64,000 bases of DNA from Lysobacter solisilvae (GTDB lineage: Bacteria; Pseudomonadota; Gammaproteobacteria; Xanthomonadales; Xanthomonadaceae). Location: assembly GCF_016613535.2 (NCBI RefSeq), contig NZ_CP071518.1, positions 2,790,001 to 2,854,000 of the forward strand, read 5' to 3'. Below, piece by piece: positions 33,650 to 45,548 of this stretch. A program made the position numbers and the translations under genes. Under the pieces are notes generated by a model. The model saw nothing but the letters and a program-made list of their open reading frames with translations, had not been told where the DNA came from and did no database searches. Position 1 is the stretch's first letter, and the number at the start of each line of letters is the position of its first letter.

Positions 33650-33679
33650 GGGCGCGGTCAAGCCTGACCAACCGCGCCC
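33650..33679. terminator. Hairpin between convergent rpfC and rpfF
   Basis: GGGCGCGGT at 33650-33658 pairs with ACCGCGCCC at 33671-33679, and inside it GGTCA/TGACC can extend the structure. There is no T-run. It lies in the 89-base gap between two converging genes, so a termination role is likely but unproven. Confidence 0.55.
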
Positions 33680-33719
33680 CGACACACCGCATTGCCTCGG
33701 TCCTGTGGACCGGTTCCCC

Positions 33720-34592
33720 TCAGGCTGCCTGCGCAGCGCTGCGACGCACCTGGGCCCGCACGATCCGTTCCATCATCTTCAGCGACTTGTCCCCGAGTCG
33801 CAGCGCGCTGTCCACCCACAGCTCGGTGATGTTCATCAGCTCGTCGCGGCTGACCGGCTGCGCCATGGTGCGCGCGGCGTTGAGGGCCAGGTGCGAGATC
33901 GGCGAACGCTGCTGCTGCTGGATGAGCGCCTCGACGGCCTGCGCGCCACCGCCCTTGGGCGCCAGGATGTCCACCACGCCCATCCGGTGGAGTTCCTCGG
34001 CCTTGTAGAGGCGGCCTTCCAAGATGATCCGCTCGGCCATCTGCGAGCTGACGCGGCGGCTGAGGAAGGAATACGCGCCCATGCCCGGGAACAGCCCGAA
34101 CAGCACTTCCGGCAGGCCCATCTCGACGCCTTCCTCGGCGACGATGTGATGGCAGGCCAGCGCCAGTTCCATGCCGCCGCCCAGCGCGTCGCCCTGGATG
34201 AGCGCGATGGTCCTGACGTCGCCGCCCAGGCCGGTGTGCAGGTGGTGCACGCCGTCGATGCAATGGCGGGCATAGGACAACAGCCGCTGGCGGTCCTGCT
34301 CGCGGATCAGGCGGGCGAACAGCTCCAGGTCGCCGCCCAGGTTGAAGGCCGCCGGGGCATCGGAGGCCAGCACGACGTGGCGCAGGCGATTGCCGGAACG
34401 CTGGTCGTCGCGCAGGGTGATGGAGGACAGGAAGTCCCACATGTCGTTCATCAGTTCGGTGCGGAAGCAGGGACGGATACCGCGTCCGACATCCGTGTGC
34501 ATGTGCAGCCAGTGACAGGCGCCGGCGGGGTCGGATTCGACCCGCACGGTGTTGTACGAGCGCACACGGCGCAGTTTCTCGATCGTGCTCAT
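33720..34592 (-). CDS. rpfF: DSF synthase RpfF (crotonase family)
   Basis: RpfF makes the cis-2-unsaturated fatty acid signal DSF from acyl-ACP, acting as dehydratase and thioesterase. The 290-residue protein matches the Xanthomonas enzyme (289) in layout: WLHMHTDVGRGIRPCFRTEL, HVVLASDAPAAFNLGGDL, then the crotonase core GDALGGGMELALACHHIVAE and GVEMGLPEVLFGLFPGMGAY. Catalytic Glu142 and Glu162 correspond to Glu141 and Glu161 of the known enzyme. The C-terminal helix ITELWVDSALRLGDKSLKMM is typical. ATG 34592 is chosen for the upstream GAGGACTG; an in-frame ATG at 34658 lacks support. It converges on rpfC. Confidence 0.96.
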   Translation of the reverse strand: MSTIEKLRRVRSYNTVRVESDPAGACHWLHMHTDVGRGIRPCFRTELMNDMWDFLSSITLRDDQRSGNRLRHVVLASDAPAAFNLGGDLELFARLIREQDRQRLLSYARHCIDGVHHLHTGLGGDVRTIALIQGDALGGGMELALACHHIVAEEGVEMGLPEVLFGLFPGMGAYSFLSRRVSSQMAERIILEGRLYKAEELHRMGVVDILAPKGGGAQAVEALIQQQQRSPISHLALNAARTMAQPVSRDELMNITELWVDSALRLGDKSLKMMERIVRAQVRRSAAQAA

Positions 34593-34753
34593 ATTGCAGT
34601 CCTCGGTGAGCTCGCCCGCAGACTGACGGTGGGCGCGGGCGGCGTTGTGGAAGCCCACGTCCAGATGCTACTCCGGTCGGACCCGCGTGCCCGGCGGACA
34701 GGCACGGGGACGGCGACGGCGCCCGGCCATCGCAGGCGTCCCCGCCCGGGGGT

Positions 34754-35623
34754 TCAGGCCGCCCGCGAACGCGGCAGCGGCTTCAGCACCGGCCGGTCGG
34801 GCGCCGTATACCGGTCGATGACCTGCTGCGCGAGGGCGCTGTCGTCCAGTTGCCAGGGGTGGAAGCCCGGGCGCAGGTAGTCGAACACGTGGCGGCATGT
34901 CCGCCGGAACATGTGATCGCGACCGAACAGATGCGCGCGCAGCCGCGACCAGGTGTCGCGCCGGCCCAGCAGGCGGTCCTGGCGCAGGAACACCATCGCG
35001 CCCACGGACATCAGCAGGTAGAACAGCGGCAGGACCAGCACCGCGCCCAGCAGGCGCAGGGGGTAGCGCAGGGGCAGGGTCTGCAGCACGTCGAACACCA
35101 CGTGCTTGTGCTCGATCTCTTCGGCGAAGTGCCATTCGAACAACGCGCGCAGTTCGGGCTCGGCCGAACGCAGCAGGCCCTCGCTGAGGAATTCGTGCCC
35201 CAGGTAGGCGTTGACGTGCTCCACGCAGCTGACCATCGCGATGCGCAGCGGCAGCGGCGTGATCGGCTCCAGGACCTTGTAGAGGAAACCGTCGACGGGC
35301 TGCTGGAAGCCGGAGATGCGGTAACCCTGGGCCTCCAGCATCTGCCAGCAGCGATGGTGCCCGGCGCCATGCTGGCCTTCCTGCAGCAGGAACTGGGCCA
35401 CCATGACCCGCATCGCGGGGTCGTGGATGCGTGGCATCCGCAGCTTCAGCGTGCGGATGTAGTAGCCCTCGTTGCCCGGCACCAGGAGGGTGTAGGCATT
35501 GAGCATGTGGGTCAGTACCGGATCGCCGTCGCACCAGTGGCGCGGCGTGTCCGCATCGAAATCGGCGACGAAGCGACGGGCGGGAATCGGCCGCTCCACT
35601 CCGTTGGTGCCGGGATCCGCCAT
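34754..35623 (-). CDS. Predicted metal-dependent hydrolase (PF10118-like) between rpfB and rpfF
   Basis: This 289-residue protein resembles the PF10118 family of predicted metal-dependent hydrolases, whose reaction is unknown. Metal-ligand candidates fit a four-helix diiron-like site: Glu51 (LVPGNEGYYI), Glu82, His85 and His89/90 (LLQEGQHGAGHHRCW), Glu135-His136 (SCVEHVNAYLG), and Glu168, Glu171, His172 and His174 (HFAEEIEHKHVVFD). One hydrophobic helix lies near residues 187-208 (LRLLGAVLVLPLFYLLMSVG), so membrane attachment is likely. It is on the same strand as rpfB and rpfF with gaps of 124 and 161 bases. In Xanthomonas, rpfB and rpfF are adjacent, so this gene is an insertion into the DSF locus. 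A lipid or fatty-acid substrate is a guess from context. Confidence 0.82.
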   Translation of the reverse strand: MADPGTNGVERPIPARRFVADFDADTPRHWCDGDPVLTHMLNAYTLLVPGNEGYYIRTLKLRMPRIHDPAMRVMVAQFLLQEGQHGAGHHRCWQMLEAQGYRISGFQQPVDGFLYKVLEPITPLPLRIAMVSCVEHVNAYLGHEFLSEGLLRSAEPELRALFEWHFAEEIEHKHVVFDVLQTLPLRYPLRLLGAVLVLPLFYLLMSVGAMVFLRQDRLLGRRDTWSRLRAHLFGRDHMFRRTCRHVFDYLRPGFHPWQLDDSALAQQVIDRYTAPDRPVLKPLPRSRAA

Positions 35624-35747
35624 GGTGCGATCCCCCCGTTCAACACGCCCGCCACAGGCACGGACGCTCGCAACGATCTTACTACCTTCCCGGCGAGGGG
35701 CCCAACCGCGTGCGGGCGGCCCTGGGCCGCCCGCACGGGGCCTGGGA

Positions 35748-37424
35748 TCAGGCCTTGGCCGCGTCCCGCAGCTCGCGACGCAGGATCTTGCCCACGTTGG
35801 TCTTGGGCAGTTCGGTGCGGAACTCGACGAACCGCGGCTGCTTGTAGCCGGTGAGGTTCTCGCGGGCGTGGGCCTTCACGTCCTCGGCGGTGAGGGCCGG
35901 GTCCTTCTTCACGATCACGACCTTCACGGCCTCGCCGGACTTGTCGTCGGGCACGCCCACGGCCGCCACCTCGAGCACGCCGGGCATCATCGCGATGACG
36001 TCCTCGACCTCGTTGGGATACACGTTGAACCCCGAGACCAGGATCATGTCCTTCTTGCGGTCGACGATGTAGAAGTAGCCGCGCTCGTCCATCTTCGCCA
36101 TGTCGCCGGTGTGCAGCCAGCCGTCGGCGTCGATGACGTTGGCCGTTTCCTCCGGCCGCTGCCAGTAGCCCTTCATCACCTGCGGGCCCTTGATGCACAG
36201 TTCGCCCACTTCGCCGACGGGCATCTGCTGGCCGTTCTCGTCCTTGACGCAGGCCTGCGTGGACGGGATGGGCAGGCCGATGGCGCCGTTGTATTCCTCC
36301 AGGTCCATCGGGTTGATGCAGGCGGCCGGGGAGGTTTCGGTCAGGCCGTAGGCCTCCACCAGGGTGGTGCCGGTGACCTGCTTCCAGCGCTCGGCCACGG
36401 CGCGCTGCACGGCCATGCCGCCGCCCAGGGTCAGGTGCAGCTTGGAGAAGTCGACCTGGTCGAACCCGGGCGTGTTGAGCAGGCCGTTGAACAGCGTGTT
36501 GACGCCGGTGATCGCGGTGAACGGCGTGTTCTTGAGCTCCTTCACGAACGCGGGCATGTCGCGCGGGTTGGTGATCATGTGGTTCAGGCCGCCGAACTTC
36601 ATGAAGACCAGGCCGTTCGCCGTCAACGCGAAGATGTGGTACAGCGGCAGCGCGGTGATGATGGTCTCGTGGCCGTACTTGACGTTGGTGCCGATCCAGG
36701 CCGAGGCCTGCTGCATGTTCGCCACCAGGTTGCGATGGGTGAGCATCGCGCCCTTGGACACGCCGGTGGTGCCGCCGGTGTACTGCAGGAAGGCGATGTC
36801 GTCAGGCGCGATGTCCACCACCGGCAGCTGCTTGAGCTGGCCCAGCACCAGGGTGTCGCGGAAGCGCACCGCGCCCGGCAGGCTGTAGTCCGGCACCATC
36901 TTCTTGATGTGCCGCAGGACGAAGTTGACGATGTTGCCCTTGGGGAAGCCGAGCATGTCGCCCAGGCCCGTCGTGATCACCTGCTTCACCGGGGTCTGCG
37001 CGATGACTTCCTGGACGGTGTGCCCGAAATTGTCCAGCACCAGCAGCACGCTCGCACCCGAGTCCACCAGCTGGTGCTTGAGTTCGCGCGCGGTGTACAT
37101 GGGATTGGTGTTGACCACCGTCAGGCCCGCGCGCAGCGCGCCGAAGATGGCGATCGGGTACTGCAGGCAGTTGGGCAGCATGATCGCGACGCGATCGCCC
37201 TTCTTCAGGCCGAGCTCGCCCAGCAGGTAGGCGGCGAACTGCCGGCTCAGGCGGTCGATGTCGCCGTAGGTGAGCGTCTTGCCGAGGTTGGCGAAAGCGG
37301 GGCGGTCGCGGTAGGTGTCGATGGCCTTCTGCAGGACCGACACCACGGACGGAAACTCGTCGACGTCGATTTCGGCGGGCACGCCTTCGGGATACTCCGC
37401 CAGCCACGGACGTTCATTGCTCAT
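35748..37424 (-). CDS. rpfB: Long-chain fatty acid-CoA ligase RpfB (FadD)
   Basis: RpfB activates free fatty acids with CoA and ATP. In Xanthomonas it is reported to turn over DSF-family signals. The 558-residue protein has the AMP-binding P-loop FLQYTGGTTGVSKGAMLTHR, the adenylate-forming core VEAYGLTETSPAA and GWLHTGDMAKMDERGY, and the C-terminal hinge DRKKDMILVSGFNVYPNEVE. The catalytic lysine is in LPKTNVGKILRREL. The start at 37424 has GAGGGGAT upstream on the minus strand. The PF10118-like gene and rpfF follow on the same strand. Confidence 0.96.
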   Translation of the reverse strand: MSNERPWLAEYPEGVPAEIDVDEFPSVVSVLQKAIDTYRDRPAFANLGKTLTYGDIDRLSRQFAAYLLGELGLKKGDRVAIMLPNCLQYPIAIFGALRAGLTVVNTNPMYTARELKHQLVDSGASVLLVLDNFGHTVQEVIAQTPVKQVITTGLGDMLGFPKGNIVNFVLRHIKKMVPDYSLPGAVRFRDTLVLGQLKQLPVVDIAPDDIAFLQYTGGTTGVSKGAMLTHRNLVANMQQASAWIGTNVKYGHETIITALPLYHIFALTANGLVFMKFGGLNHMITNPRDMPAFVKELKNTPFTAITGVNTLFNGLLNTPGFDQVDFSKLHLTLGGGMAVQRAVAERWKQVTGTTLVEAYGLTETSPAACINPMDLEEYNGAIGLPIPSTQACVKDENGQQMPVGEVGELCIKGPQVMKGYWQRPEETANVIDADGWLHTGDMAKMDERGYFYIVDRKKDMILVSGFNVYPNEVEDVIAMMPGVLEVAAVGVPDDKSGEAVKVVIVKKDPALTAEDVKAHARENLTGYKQPRFVEFRTELPKTNVGKILRRELRDAAKA

Positions 37425-37587
37425 CGCGATCCCCTCGCTGTAACGCTGTCTAGTCGCTGCGCCGGCGAATGCGCCGCCGTACGGTATTCACCCGATTGGA
37501 GCATAGGCTCCAGAGGCTGGCAAGGCGCGTGGGCGCGCGCCGTCGCGGGCCTGCTAGGCTCGCGGCATACGAGCGGAGAACTCGCCG

Positions 37588-38037
37588 ATGAAACCACGCG
37601 CGCCATGGCTCGGACCAGCCTGCCGGACCCTAGTGCTGTCATGGATCCTCATGGCGGCCGCCTGTTCGGGCACCCCGCCGGAGGCCGCCCTGCGGCAGAC
37701 CATCGCCGATGCACGCGACGCCGCCGAGAAGCGCGACGCCGCATCGCTCAAGGACACGCTGGCCGGCGATTTCGTCGGCCCCCAGGGCATGGACCGGCAG
37801 GGCCTGGCGCGCATGGCGCAGGCGGTCTTCCTGCGCCACCAGGGCATCGACGCCACGCTGGGCCCGCTGGACATCGACATGCACGGCGACGCCGCCACGG
37901 TGCGGTTCACCGCCGCGGTGACCGGCGGCAACGGACTGCTGCCCGACACCGGGCAGGTCTACGACGTCGATACCGACTGGCGCCTGGAAGACGGCGAGTG
38001 GCGACTGGTGCGGGCGAACTGGAAACCGCAGCTGTAG
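37588..38037 (+). CDS. Small NTF2-like lipoprotein
   Basis: A 149-residue precursor with a lipoprotein signal peptide. The hydrophobic run TLVLSWILMAAAC ends in lipobox MAAAC, which gives a lipidated Cys near residue 26. The mature part looks like a cone-shaped NTF2/SnoaL-type domain: AALRQTIADARDAAEKRDAA, then LARMAQAVFLRHQGI, and strands ending VDTDWRLEDGEWRLVRANW. No catalytic residues can be assigned. It lies between rpfB and the aconitase gene, where Xanthomonas can carry rpfD, but it is not related to rpfD as far as can be seen. A repeat array follows its stop. Confidence 0.8.
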   Translation: MKPRAPWLGPACRTLVLSWILMAAACSGTPPEAALRQTIADARDAAEKRDAASLKDTLAGDFVGPQGMDRQGLARMAQAVFLRHQGIDATLGPLDIDMHGDAATVRFTAAVTGGNGLLPDTGQVYDVDTDWRLEDGEWRLVRANWKPQL

Positions 38038-38130
38038 CGCCTTCCCCCGCTTCGCGGGGGGTGAGAGGACGCGATTGCGGACCACGGGTCCGCGCGTCAT
38101 CGAACGCCAGCAGGCTGTGCCTGCTGGCCG

Positions 38131-38430
38131 GGACGGTTGGGATGGGGGGCAACGATCGCCGCGAATGCGCCCCTTCCCCCGCTTGACCAGCCTTCGGCTG
38201 TTGAAAGCGCGGGGGAAGGTTGGGATGGGGGCAACGATCGCCGCGAATGCGCCCCTTCCCCCGCTTCGCGGGGGAAGGTTGGGATGGGGCCAACGATCGC
38301 CGCGAATGCGCCCCTTCCCCCGCTTCGCGGGGGAAGGTTGGGATGGGGGCAACGATCGCCGCGAATGCGCCCCTTCCCCCGCTTCGCGGGGGAAGGTTGG
38401 GACGGGGGCCAACGATCGCCGCGAATCATC
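38131..38430. repeat. 59-60-bp hairpin repeat array (4-5 copies)
   Basis: The repeat contains GCGAATGCGCCCCTTCCCCC, the hairpin CCCCCGCTTCGCGGGGG, then AAGGTTGGGATGGGG and CAACGATCGCC. Unit starts are at 38161, 38243, 38302, 38361 and 38421. The first interval (82 bp) carries an insert with its own hairpin, CCAGCCTTCGGCTG. No gene is seen in the 627-base gap between the lipoprotein gene and acnA. Confidence 0.95.
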
Positions 38431-38539
38431 CCGTGAGGGCAGCAAGTCAGTGCGCGCCCGCGGTTCGCAATGGCGCTCAACGCAGCAAAATCAGATGCAG
38501 GGGCGAACCGCGCGATTGGACATCGTCGCGACCTGCGCC

Positions 38540-38660
38540 CCCACCCCGACCCTCCCCCGCGAAGCGGGGGAGGGAGCACAAGGTCCAGCGCCTTTCCCCG
38601 CGAAGCGGGGGAGGGAGCAGAAGGTTCAGCCCCTTCCCCCGCGAAGCGGGAGGGAGCCCG
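38540..38660. repeat. Three inverted-orientation hairpins beside the acnA stop
   Basis: Three copies of CCCCGCGAAGCGGGG-type hairpins flanked by CCCTCC and GGAGGGAG lie within about 120 bases. They are the reverse complement of the hairpin core in the neighbouring 59-bp array. Placed just downstream of acnA (minus strand), they could stabilise or terminate its message. Confidence 0.85.
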
Positions 38661-38664
38661 GCGC

Positions 38665-41454
<2,790 letters not shown>

Positions 41455-41642
41455 GGGGGGCTCCGGTGGGGCGGCGGGGGGACGGCGGCCTGGCGGTGGA
41501 CCGGCACCGGACTGCGGCGCGGGGCGCCTTGATTATGAACAACTGTGGCCCCGTGGGGCGAAAGCCAGCCCACGGTCGCAGACGCAGTGTTGCGATTGCG
41601 TCGTAACCCCGCGCCAGGTCTCGGATTTTGCCGCTTTCGACA

Positions 41643-41668
41643 TTGCCCGCGGGGGCCATTGCGGGCAA
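41643..41668. repeat. Inverted repeat between acnA and acnB starts
   Basis: TTGCCCGC at 41643-41650 and GCGGGCAA at 41661-41668 form an 8-bp inverted repeat with a 10-base centre, followed by AAATATG. It is a candidate operator in the 373-base divergent gap (41455-41827), which otherwise shows no gene. Confidence 0.5.
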
Positions 41669-41827
41669 AATATGCGGTCGGGAATGGTGCGTGCCGGTCA
41701 CTGGGCTGCGCCATTCCGACAGCACGCAACACCAGTAGCCATTTCCCATCGGACCCTGTCGCTGCGGCCCCGCGCCGCCGGTGTCGCACGGGCCCGGTGC
41801 CCTGACGCCACTCAGACGGGACTGTTC

Positions 41828-44455
41828 ATGCTTTCCAGCGACACGCTTTCCAACGGCACGCTCACCAACGGCACGCTTTCCACCTACCGCCAACACGTCG
41901 CCGAGCGCGCCGCGCTGGGCATCCCGCCGCTGCCGCTCACCGCCCGGCAGACCGCCGATGTCATCGAGCTGCTCAAGGCCCCGCCGGCGGGCGAGGAAGC
42001 CTTCCTGCTCGAGCTGATCACCCACCGCGTCCCCGCGGGCGTGGACGATGCGGCGAAGGTGAAAGCGTCCTACCTGGCGGCCGTGGCGTTCGGTTCCGAA
42101 GCCAGTGCGCTGATCAGCCGCGAACGCGCCACGCAGCTGCTGGGCACGATGCTCGGCGGCTACAACATCCTGCCCCTCGTGGAACTGCTGGACGACGCCC
42201 AGGTCGGCACCGTCGCCGCCGAGGCGCTCAAGCACACCCTGCTGATGTTCGATGCCTTCCACGACGTGCAGGAAAAGGCCCTGCAGGGCAACGCCAATGC
42301 CAAGGCCGTGCTGCAGAGCTGGGCCGACGCCGAGTGGTTCACCAGCCGCCCGCAGGTGCCCGAGAGCCTCACCGTCACCGTGTTCAAGGTGACCGGCGAA
42401 ACCAACACCGACGACCTCTCGCCGGCCCCCGATGCCACCACGCGTCCGGACATCCCGCTGCACGCGCTGGCGATGCTCAAGAACGCCCGCGACGGCATCG
42501 TCCCGGAAGTCGACGGCAAGCGCGGCCCGGTGGGCTTCATCGAGTCGCTCAAGGCCAAGGGCCACCTGGTGGCCTACGTCGGCGACGTGGTCGGCACCGG
42601 TTCCTCGCGCAAGTCCGCCACCAACTCGGTGCTGTGGTTCACCGGCCAGGACATCCCCTACATCCCGAACAAGCGCTTCGGCGGCGTCTGCCTGGGCTCC
42701 AAGATCGCGCCGATCTTCTACAACACGATGGAGGACGCCGGCGCGCTGCCGATCGAGCTGGACGTGTCGCAGATGGACATGGGCGACGTGGTCGAACTGC
42801 GTCCGTACGAAGGCAAGGCGCTGAAGAACGGCCAGGTCATCGCCGAGTTCTCGGTCAAGTCCGACGTGCTCTTCGACGAAGTGCGCGCCGGTGGCCGTAT
42901 CCCGCTGATCGTCGGCCGCGGCCTTACGGCCAAGGCGCGCGAAGCGCTGGGCCTGGCGCCCTCGACGCTGTTCCGCCTGCCGTCCAACCCGGCCGATTCC
43001 GGCCGCGGCTATTCGCTGGCGCAGAAGATGGTCGGCCGCGCCTGCGGCCTGCCCGAAGGCACCGGCATCCGCCCGGGCACCTACTGCGAGCCGAAGATGA
43101 CCTCGGTGGGCTCGCAGGACACCACCGGCCCGATGACCCGGGACGAGCTCAAGGACCTGGCCTGCCTGGGCTTCTCGGCCGACCTGGTGATGCAGTCCTT
43201 CTGCCACACCGCGGCCTATCCCAAGCCCGTCGACGTCAAGACCCACCACGAGCTGCCGGCCTTCATCAGCAACCGCGGCGGCATCGCGCTGCGCCCCGGC
43301 GACGGCGTGATCCACAGCTGGCTCAACCGCATGCTGCTGCCCGACACCGTCGGCACCGGCGGCGACTCGCACACCCGTTTCCCGGTCGGCATCTCGTTCC
43401 CGGCCGGCTCCGGCCTGGTCGCCTTCGCCGCCGCCACCGGCGTCATGCCGCTGGACATGCCCGAATCGGTGCTGGTGCGCTTCAAGGGCACGATGCAGCC
43501 GGGCGTCACCCTGCGTGACCTGGTCAACGCGATCCCGCTGGCCGCCATCAAGCAGGGCCTGCTGACCGTGGCCAAGCAGGGCAAGCAGAACATCTTCTCC
43601 GGCCGGATCCTCGAAATCGAAGGCCTGCCGCAGCTGAAGGTCGAGCAGGCCTTCGAGCTGTCCGACGCCTCGGCCGAACGCTCGGCCGCCGGCTGCACGG
43701 TCAAGCTGGACAAGGAACCGATCGTCGAATACCTCACCAGCAACATCACGCTGCTGAAGTGGATGATCGCCCAGGGCTACGCCGATCCGCGTTCCCTGCA
43801 GCGCCGCATCAAGGCGATGGAGCAGTGGCTGGCCAGCCCGCAGCTGCTGGAAGGCGACGCGGACGCCGAGTACGCCGCCGTCATCGAGATCGACCTGGAC
43901 CAGATCGTCGAGCCGATCGTGGCCTGCCCGAACGACCCGGACGACGTGAAGACCCTGTCGGACGTCGCCGGCGCGGTGATCGACGAGGTCTTCATCGGCT
44001 CGTGCATGACCAACATCGGCCACTTCCGCGCCGCCGCCAAGCTGCTGGAAGGCCAGCGCGACATCCCGACCCGCCTGTGGGTGGCCCCGCCGACCAAGAT
44101 GGACGCCTCCGAGCTCACCAAGGAAGGCCACTACGGCACCTTCGGCACCGCCGGTGCGCGCATGGAAATGCCCGGCTGCTCGCTGTGCATGGGCAACCAG
44201 GCGCAGGCGCGCGAGGGCGCGACCGTGTTCTCCACCTCCACCCGCAATTTCCCCAACCGCCTGGGCCGCAACACCAACGTGTACCTGGGTTCGGCGGAAC
44301 TGGCGGCGATCTGCTCGCGCCTGGGCCGCATCCCGACCCGCGAGGAGTACATGGCCGATGTCGGCGTGATCAACAGCAAGGGCGCCGAAATCTACCGCTA
44401 CATGAACTTCGACCAGATCGAGGAGTACCGCGACGTGGCGGACACGGTCGCCTGA
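41828..44455 (+). CDS. acnB: Aconitate hydratase B / 2-methylisocitrate dehydratase
   Basis: AcnB is the main citric-acid-cycle aconitase in gammaproteobacteria. The 875-residue protein has the N-terminal HEAT-like domain ([40 protein letters not shown]), the swivel domain with [15 protein letters not shown] and [13 protein letters not shown], and the catalytic core. Iron-sulfur cysteines lie in [14 protein letters not shown] and [12 protein letters not shown]. Compared with E. coli AcnB it carries about 16 extra N-terminal residues ([17 protein letters not shown]) encoded by 15-bp DNA repeats. GACGGGA precedes ATG 41828. A strong terminator follows. Confidence 0.97.
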   Translation: MLSSDTLSNGTLTNGTLSTYRQHVAERAALGIPPLPLTARQTADVIELLKAPPAGEEAFLLELITHRVPAGVDDAAKVKASYLAAVAFGSEASALISRERATQLLGTMLGGYNILPLVELLDDAQVGTVAAEALKHTLLMFDAFHDVQEKALQGNANAKAVLQSWADAEWFTSRPQVPESLTVTVFKVTGETNTDDLSPAPDATTRPDIPLHALAMLKNARDGIVPEVDGKRGPVGFIESLKAKGHLVAYVGDVVGTGSSRKSATNSVLWFTGQDIPYIPNKRFGGVCLGSKIAPIFYNTMEDAGALPIELDVSQMDMGDVVELRPYEGKALKNGQVIAEFSVKSDVLFDEVRAGGRIPLIVGRGLTAKAREALGLAPSTLFRLPSNPADSGRGYSLAQKMVGRACGLPEGTGIRPGTYCEPKMTSVGSQDTTGPMTRDELKDLACLGFSADLVMQSFCHTAAYPKPVDVKTHHELPAFISNRGGIALRPGDGVIHSWLNRMLLPDTVGTGGDSHTRFPVGISFPAGSGLVAFAAATGVMPLDMPESVLVRFKGTMQPGVTLRDLVNAIPLAAIKQGLLTVAKQGKQNIFSGRILEIEGLPQLKVEQAFELSDASAERSAAGCTVKLDKEPIVEYLTSNITLLKWMIAQGYADPRSLQRRIKAMEQWLASPQLLEGDADAEYAAVIEIDLDQIVEPIVACPNDPDDVKTLSDVAGAVIDEVFIGSCMTNIGHFRAAAKLLEGQRDIPTRLWVAPPTKMDASELTKEGHYGTFGTAGARMEMPGCSLCMGNQAQAREGATVFSTSTRNFPNRLGRNTNVYLGSAELAAICSRLGRIPTREEYMADVGVINSKGAEIYRYMNFDQIEEYRDVADTVA

Positions 44456-44480
44456 CCGTTCCGCGCGGCGCGCATGCACG

Positions 44481-44508
44481 AAGCCCCGGTTCGCCGGGGC
44501 TTTTTGTT
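44481..44508 (+). terminator. Intrinsic terminator after acnB
   Basis: AGCCCCGG (44482-44489), the stable tetraloop TTCG (44490-44493), CCGGGGCT (44494-44501), then TTTTGTTT. A textbook rho-independent terminator. Confidence 0.95.
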
Positions 44509-44542
44509 TCGGGGGCCCGGGGCTGTCGGGCGGTGAGGGTCG

Positions 44543-44835
44543 GGGGAATAGCTTTGAAGCGATTGGGGAATAGCTTTAAAGCGATTGGGGAATAGCTTTA
44601 GAGCGATTGGGGAATAGCTTTAGAGCGATTGGGGAATTGCTCCCGAGGGTTCCGGAATCCCTCCGGAGGGATTGGGGAATAGCTTCAAAGCGATGGGGGA
44701 ATAGCTTTGAAGCGATGGGGGAATAGCTTTGAAGCGATGGGGGAATAGCTTTGAAGCGATTGGGGAATAGCTTCAAAGCGATTGGGGAATAGCTCTCGAG
44801 GGTTCCGGAAACGCTTTGAAGCATTGGGGGAATCG
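44543..44835. repeat. 22-bp tandem repeat array (about 12 copies)
   Basis: The unit is close to GGGGAATAGCTTTGAAGCGATT. Starts occur at exact 22-bp steps: 44543, 44565, 44587, 44609 and 44631, then after an insert 44674, 44696, 44718, 44740, 44762 and 44784. The inserts contain GGTTCCGGAA and CTCCGGAGGG. Each unit holds a GCTTTRAAGC-type near-palindrome, a perfect palindrome (GCTTTAAAGC) in one copy. Confidence 0.95.
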
Positions 44836-44837
44836 CT

Positions 44838-45547
44838 TCATAGGGCGGGTCTCGACCCGCCATCGCGAATCCCTCCGCCGCGACGCCCGCCTGGTCCCGC
44901 ATCCGTGGTCTTCCCGCGTGTAGGGAACGCCTCGGCCGGATCCGATGGCGACCTTCGACATCGTGATGGCGGGTCGAGACCCGCCCTATGGGACGCGCCC
45001 CGAATAAGGCGGGTCTCGACCCGCCATCGCGCATCCCTCCGCCGCGACGCCCGCCTGGTCCCGCATCCGTGGTCTTCCCGCGTGGTGGGGAACGCCGCGG
45101 CCGGATCCGATGGCGACCTTGGACATCGTGGTGGCGGGTCGAGACCCGCCCTATGGGATGCGCCCGGGCGGCCGGATCCGATGGCGACCTTGGACATCGT
45201 GATGGCGGGTCGAGACCCGCCCTACGGGACGCGCCCCGAATAGGGCGGGTCTTGACCCGCCATCGCGCATCCCTCCCCCGCGACGCCCGCCTGGTCCCGC
45301 ATCCGTGGTCTTCCCGCGTGGTGGGGAACGCCGCGGACGGATCCGATGGCGACCTTCGACATCGTGATGGCGGGTCGAGACCCGCCCTATGGGATGCGCC
45401 CGGGCGGCCGGATCCGACGGCGACCTTCGACGTCGTGATGGCGGGTCGAGACCCGCCCTATGGGATGCGCCCGGGCGGCCGGAGCCGATGGCGACCTTCG
45501 ACATCGTGGTGGCGGGTCGAGACCCGCCCCATGGGACGCGCCCCGGG
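44838..45547. repeat. Long nested repeat block with GGCGGGTCGAGACCCGCC palindromes
   Basis: Three long units begin with GGCGGGTCTCGACCCGCC (or a variant) near 44841, 45008 and 45243. Each runs through CATCGCG...CCGCATCCGTGGTCTTCCCGCG and ends with one, two or three shorter sub-units. Each sub-unit is GGATCCGATGGCGACCTT, then a CGACATCGTGATGGCGGGTC-type end leading into the inverted palindrome, and CCTATGGGA. The sub-unit number rises 1, 2, 3 along the block. Both strands show many open frames (giving GRDPPY and GSRPAL peptides); these are judged spurious. With the 22-bp array it fills the gap from acnB to hflD. Confidence 0.93.
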
Positions 45548-45548
45548 G

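Noticed and set aside
44838-45547. Open frames giving GRDPPY and GSRPAL peptides on both strands
   Set aside because: They follow the DNA repeats, exist in several frames at once, and have no start signals or conserved length; judged spurious.
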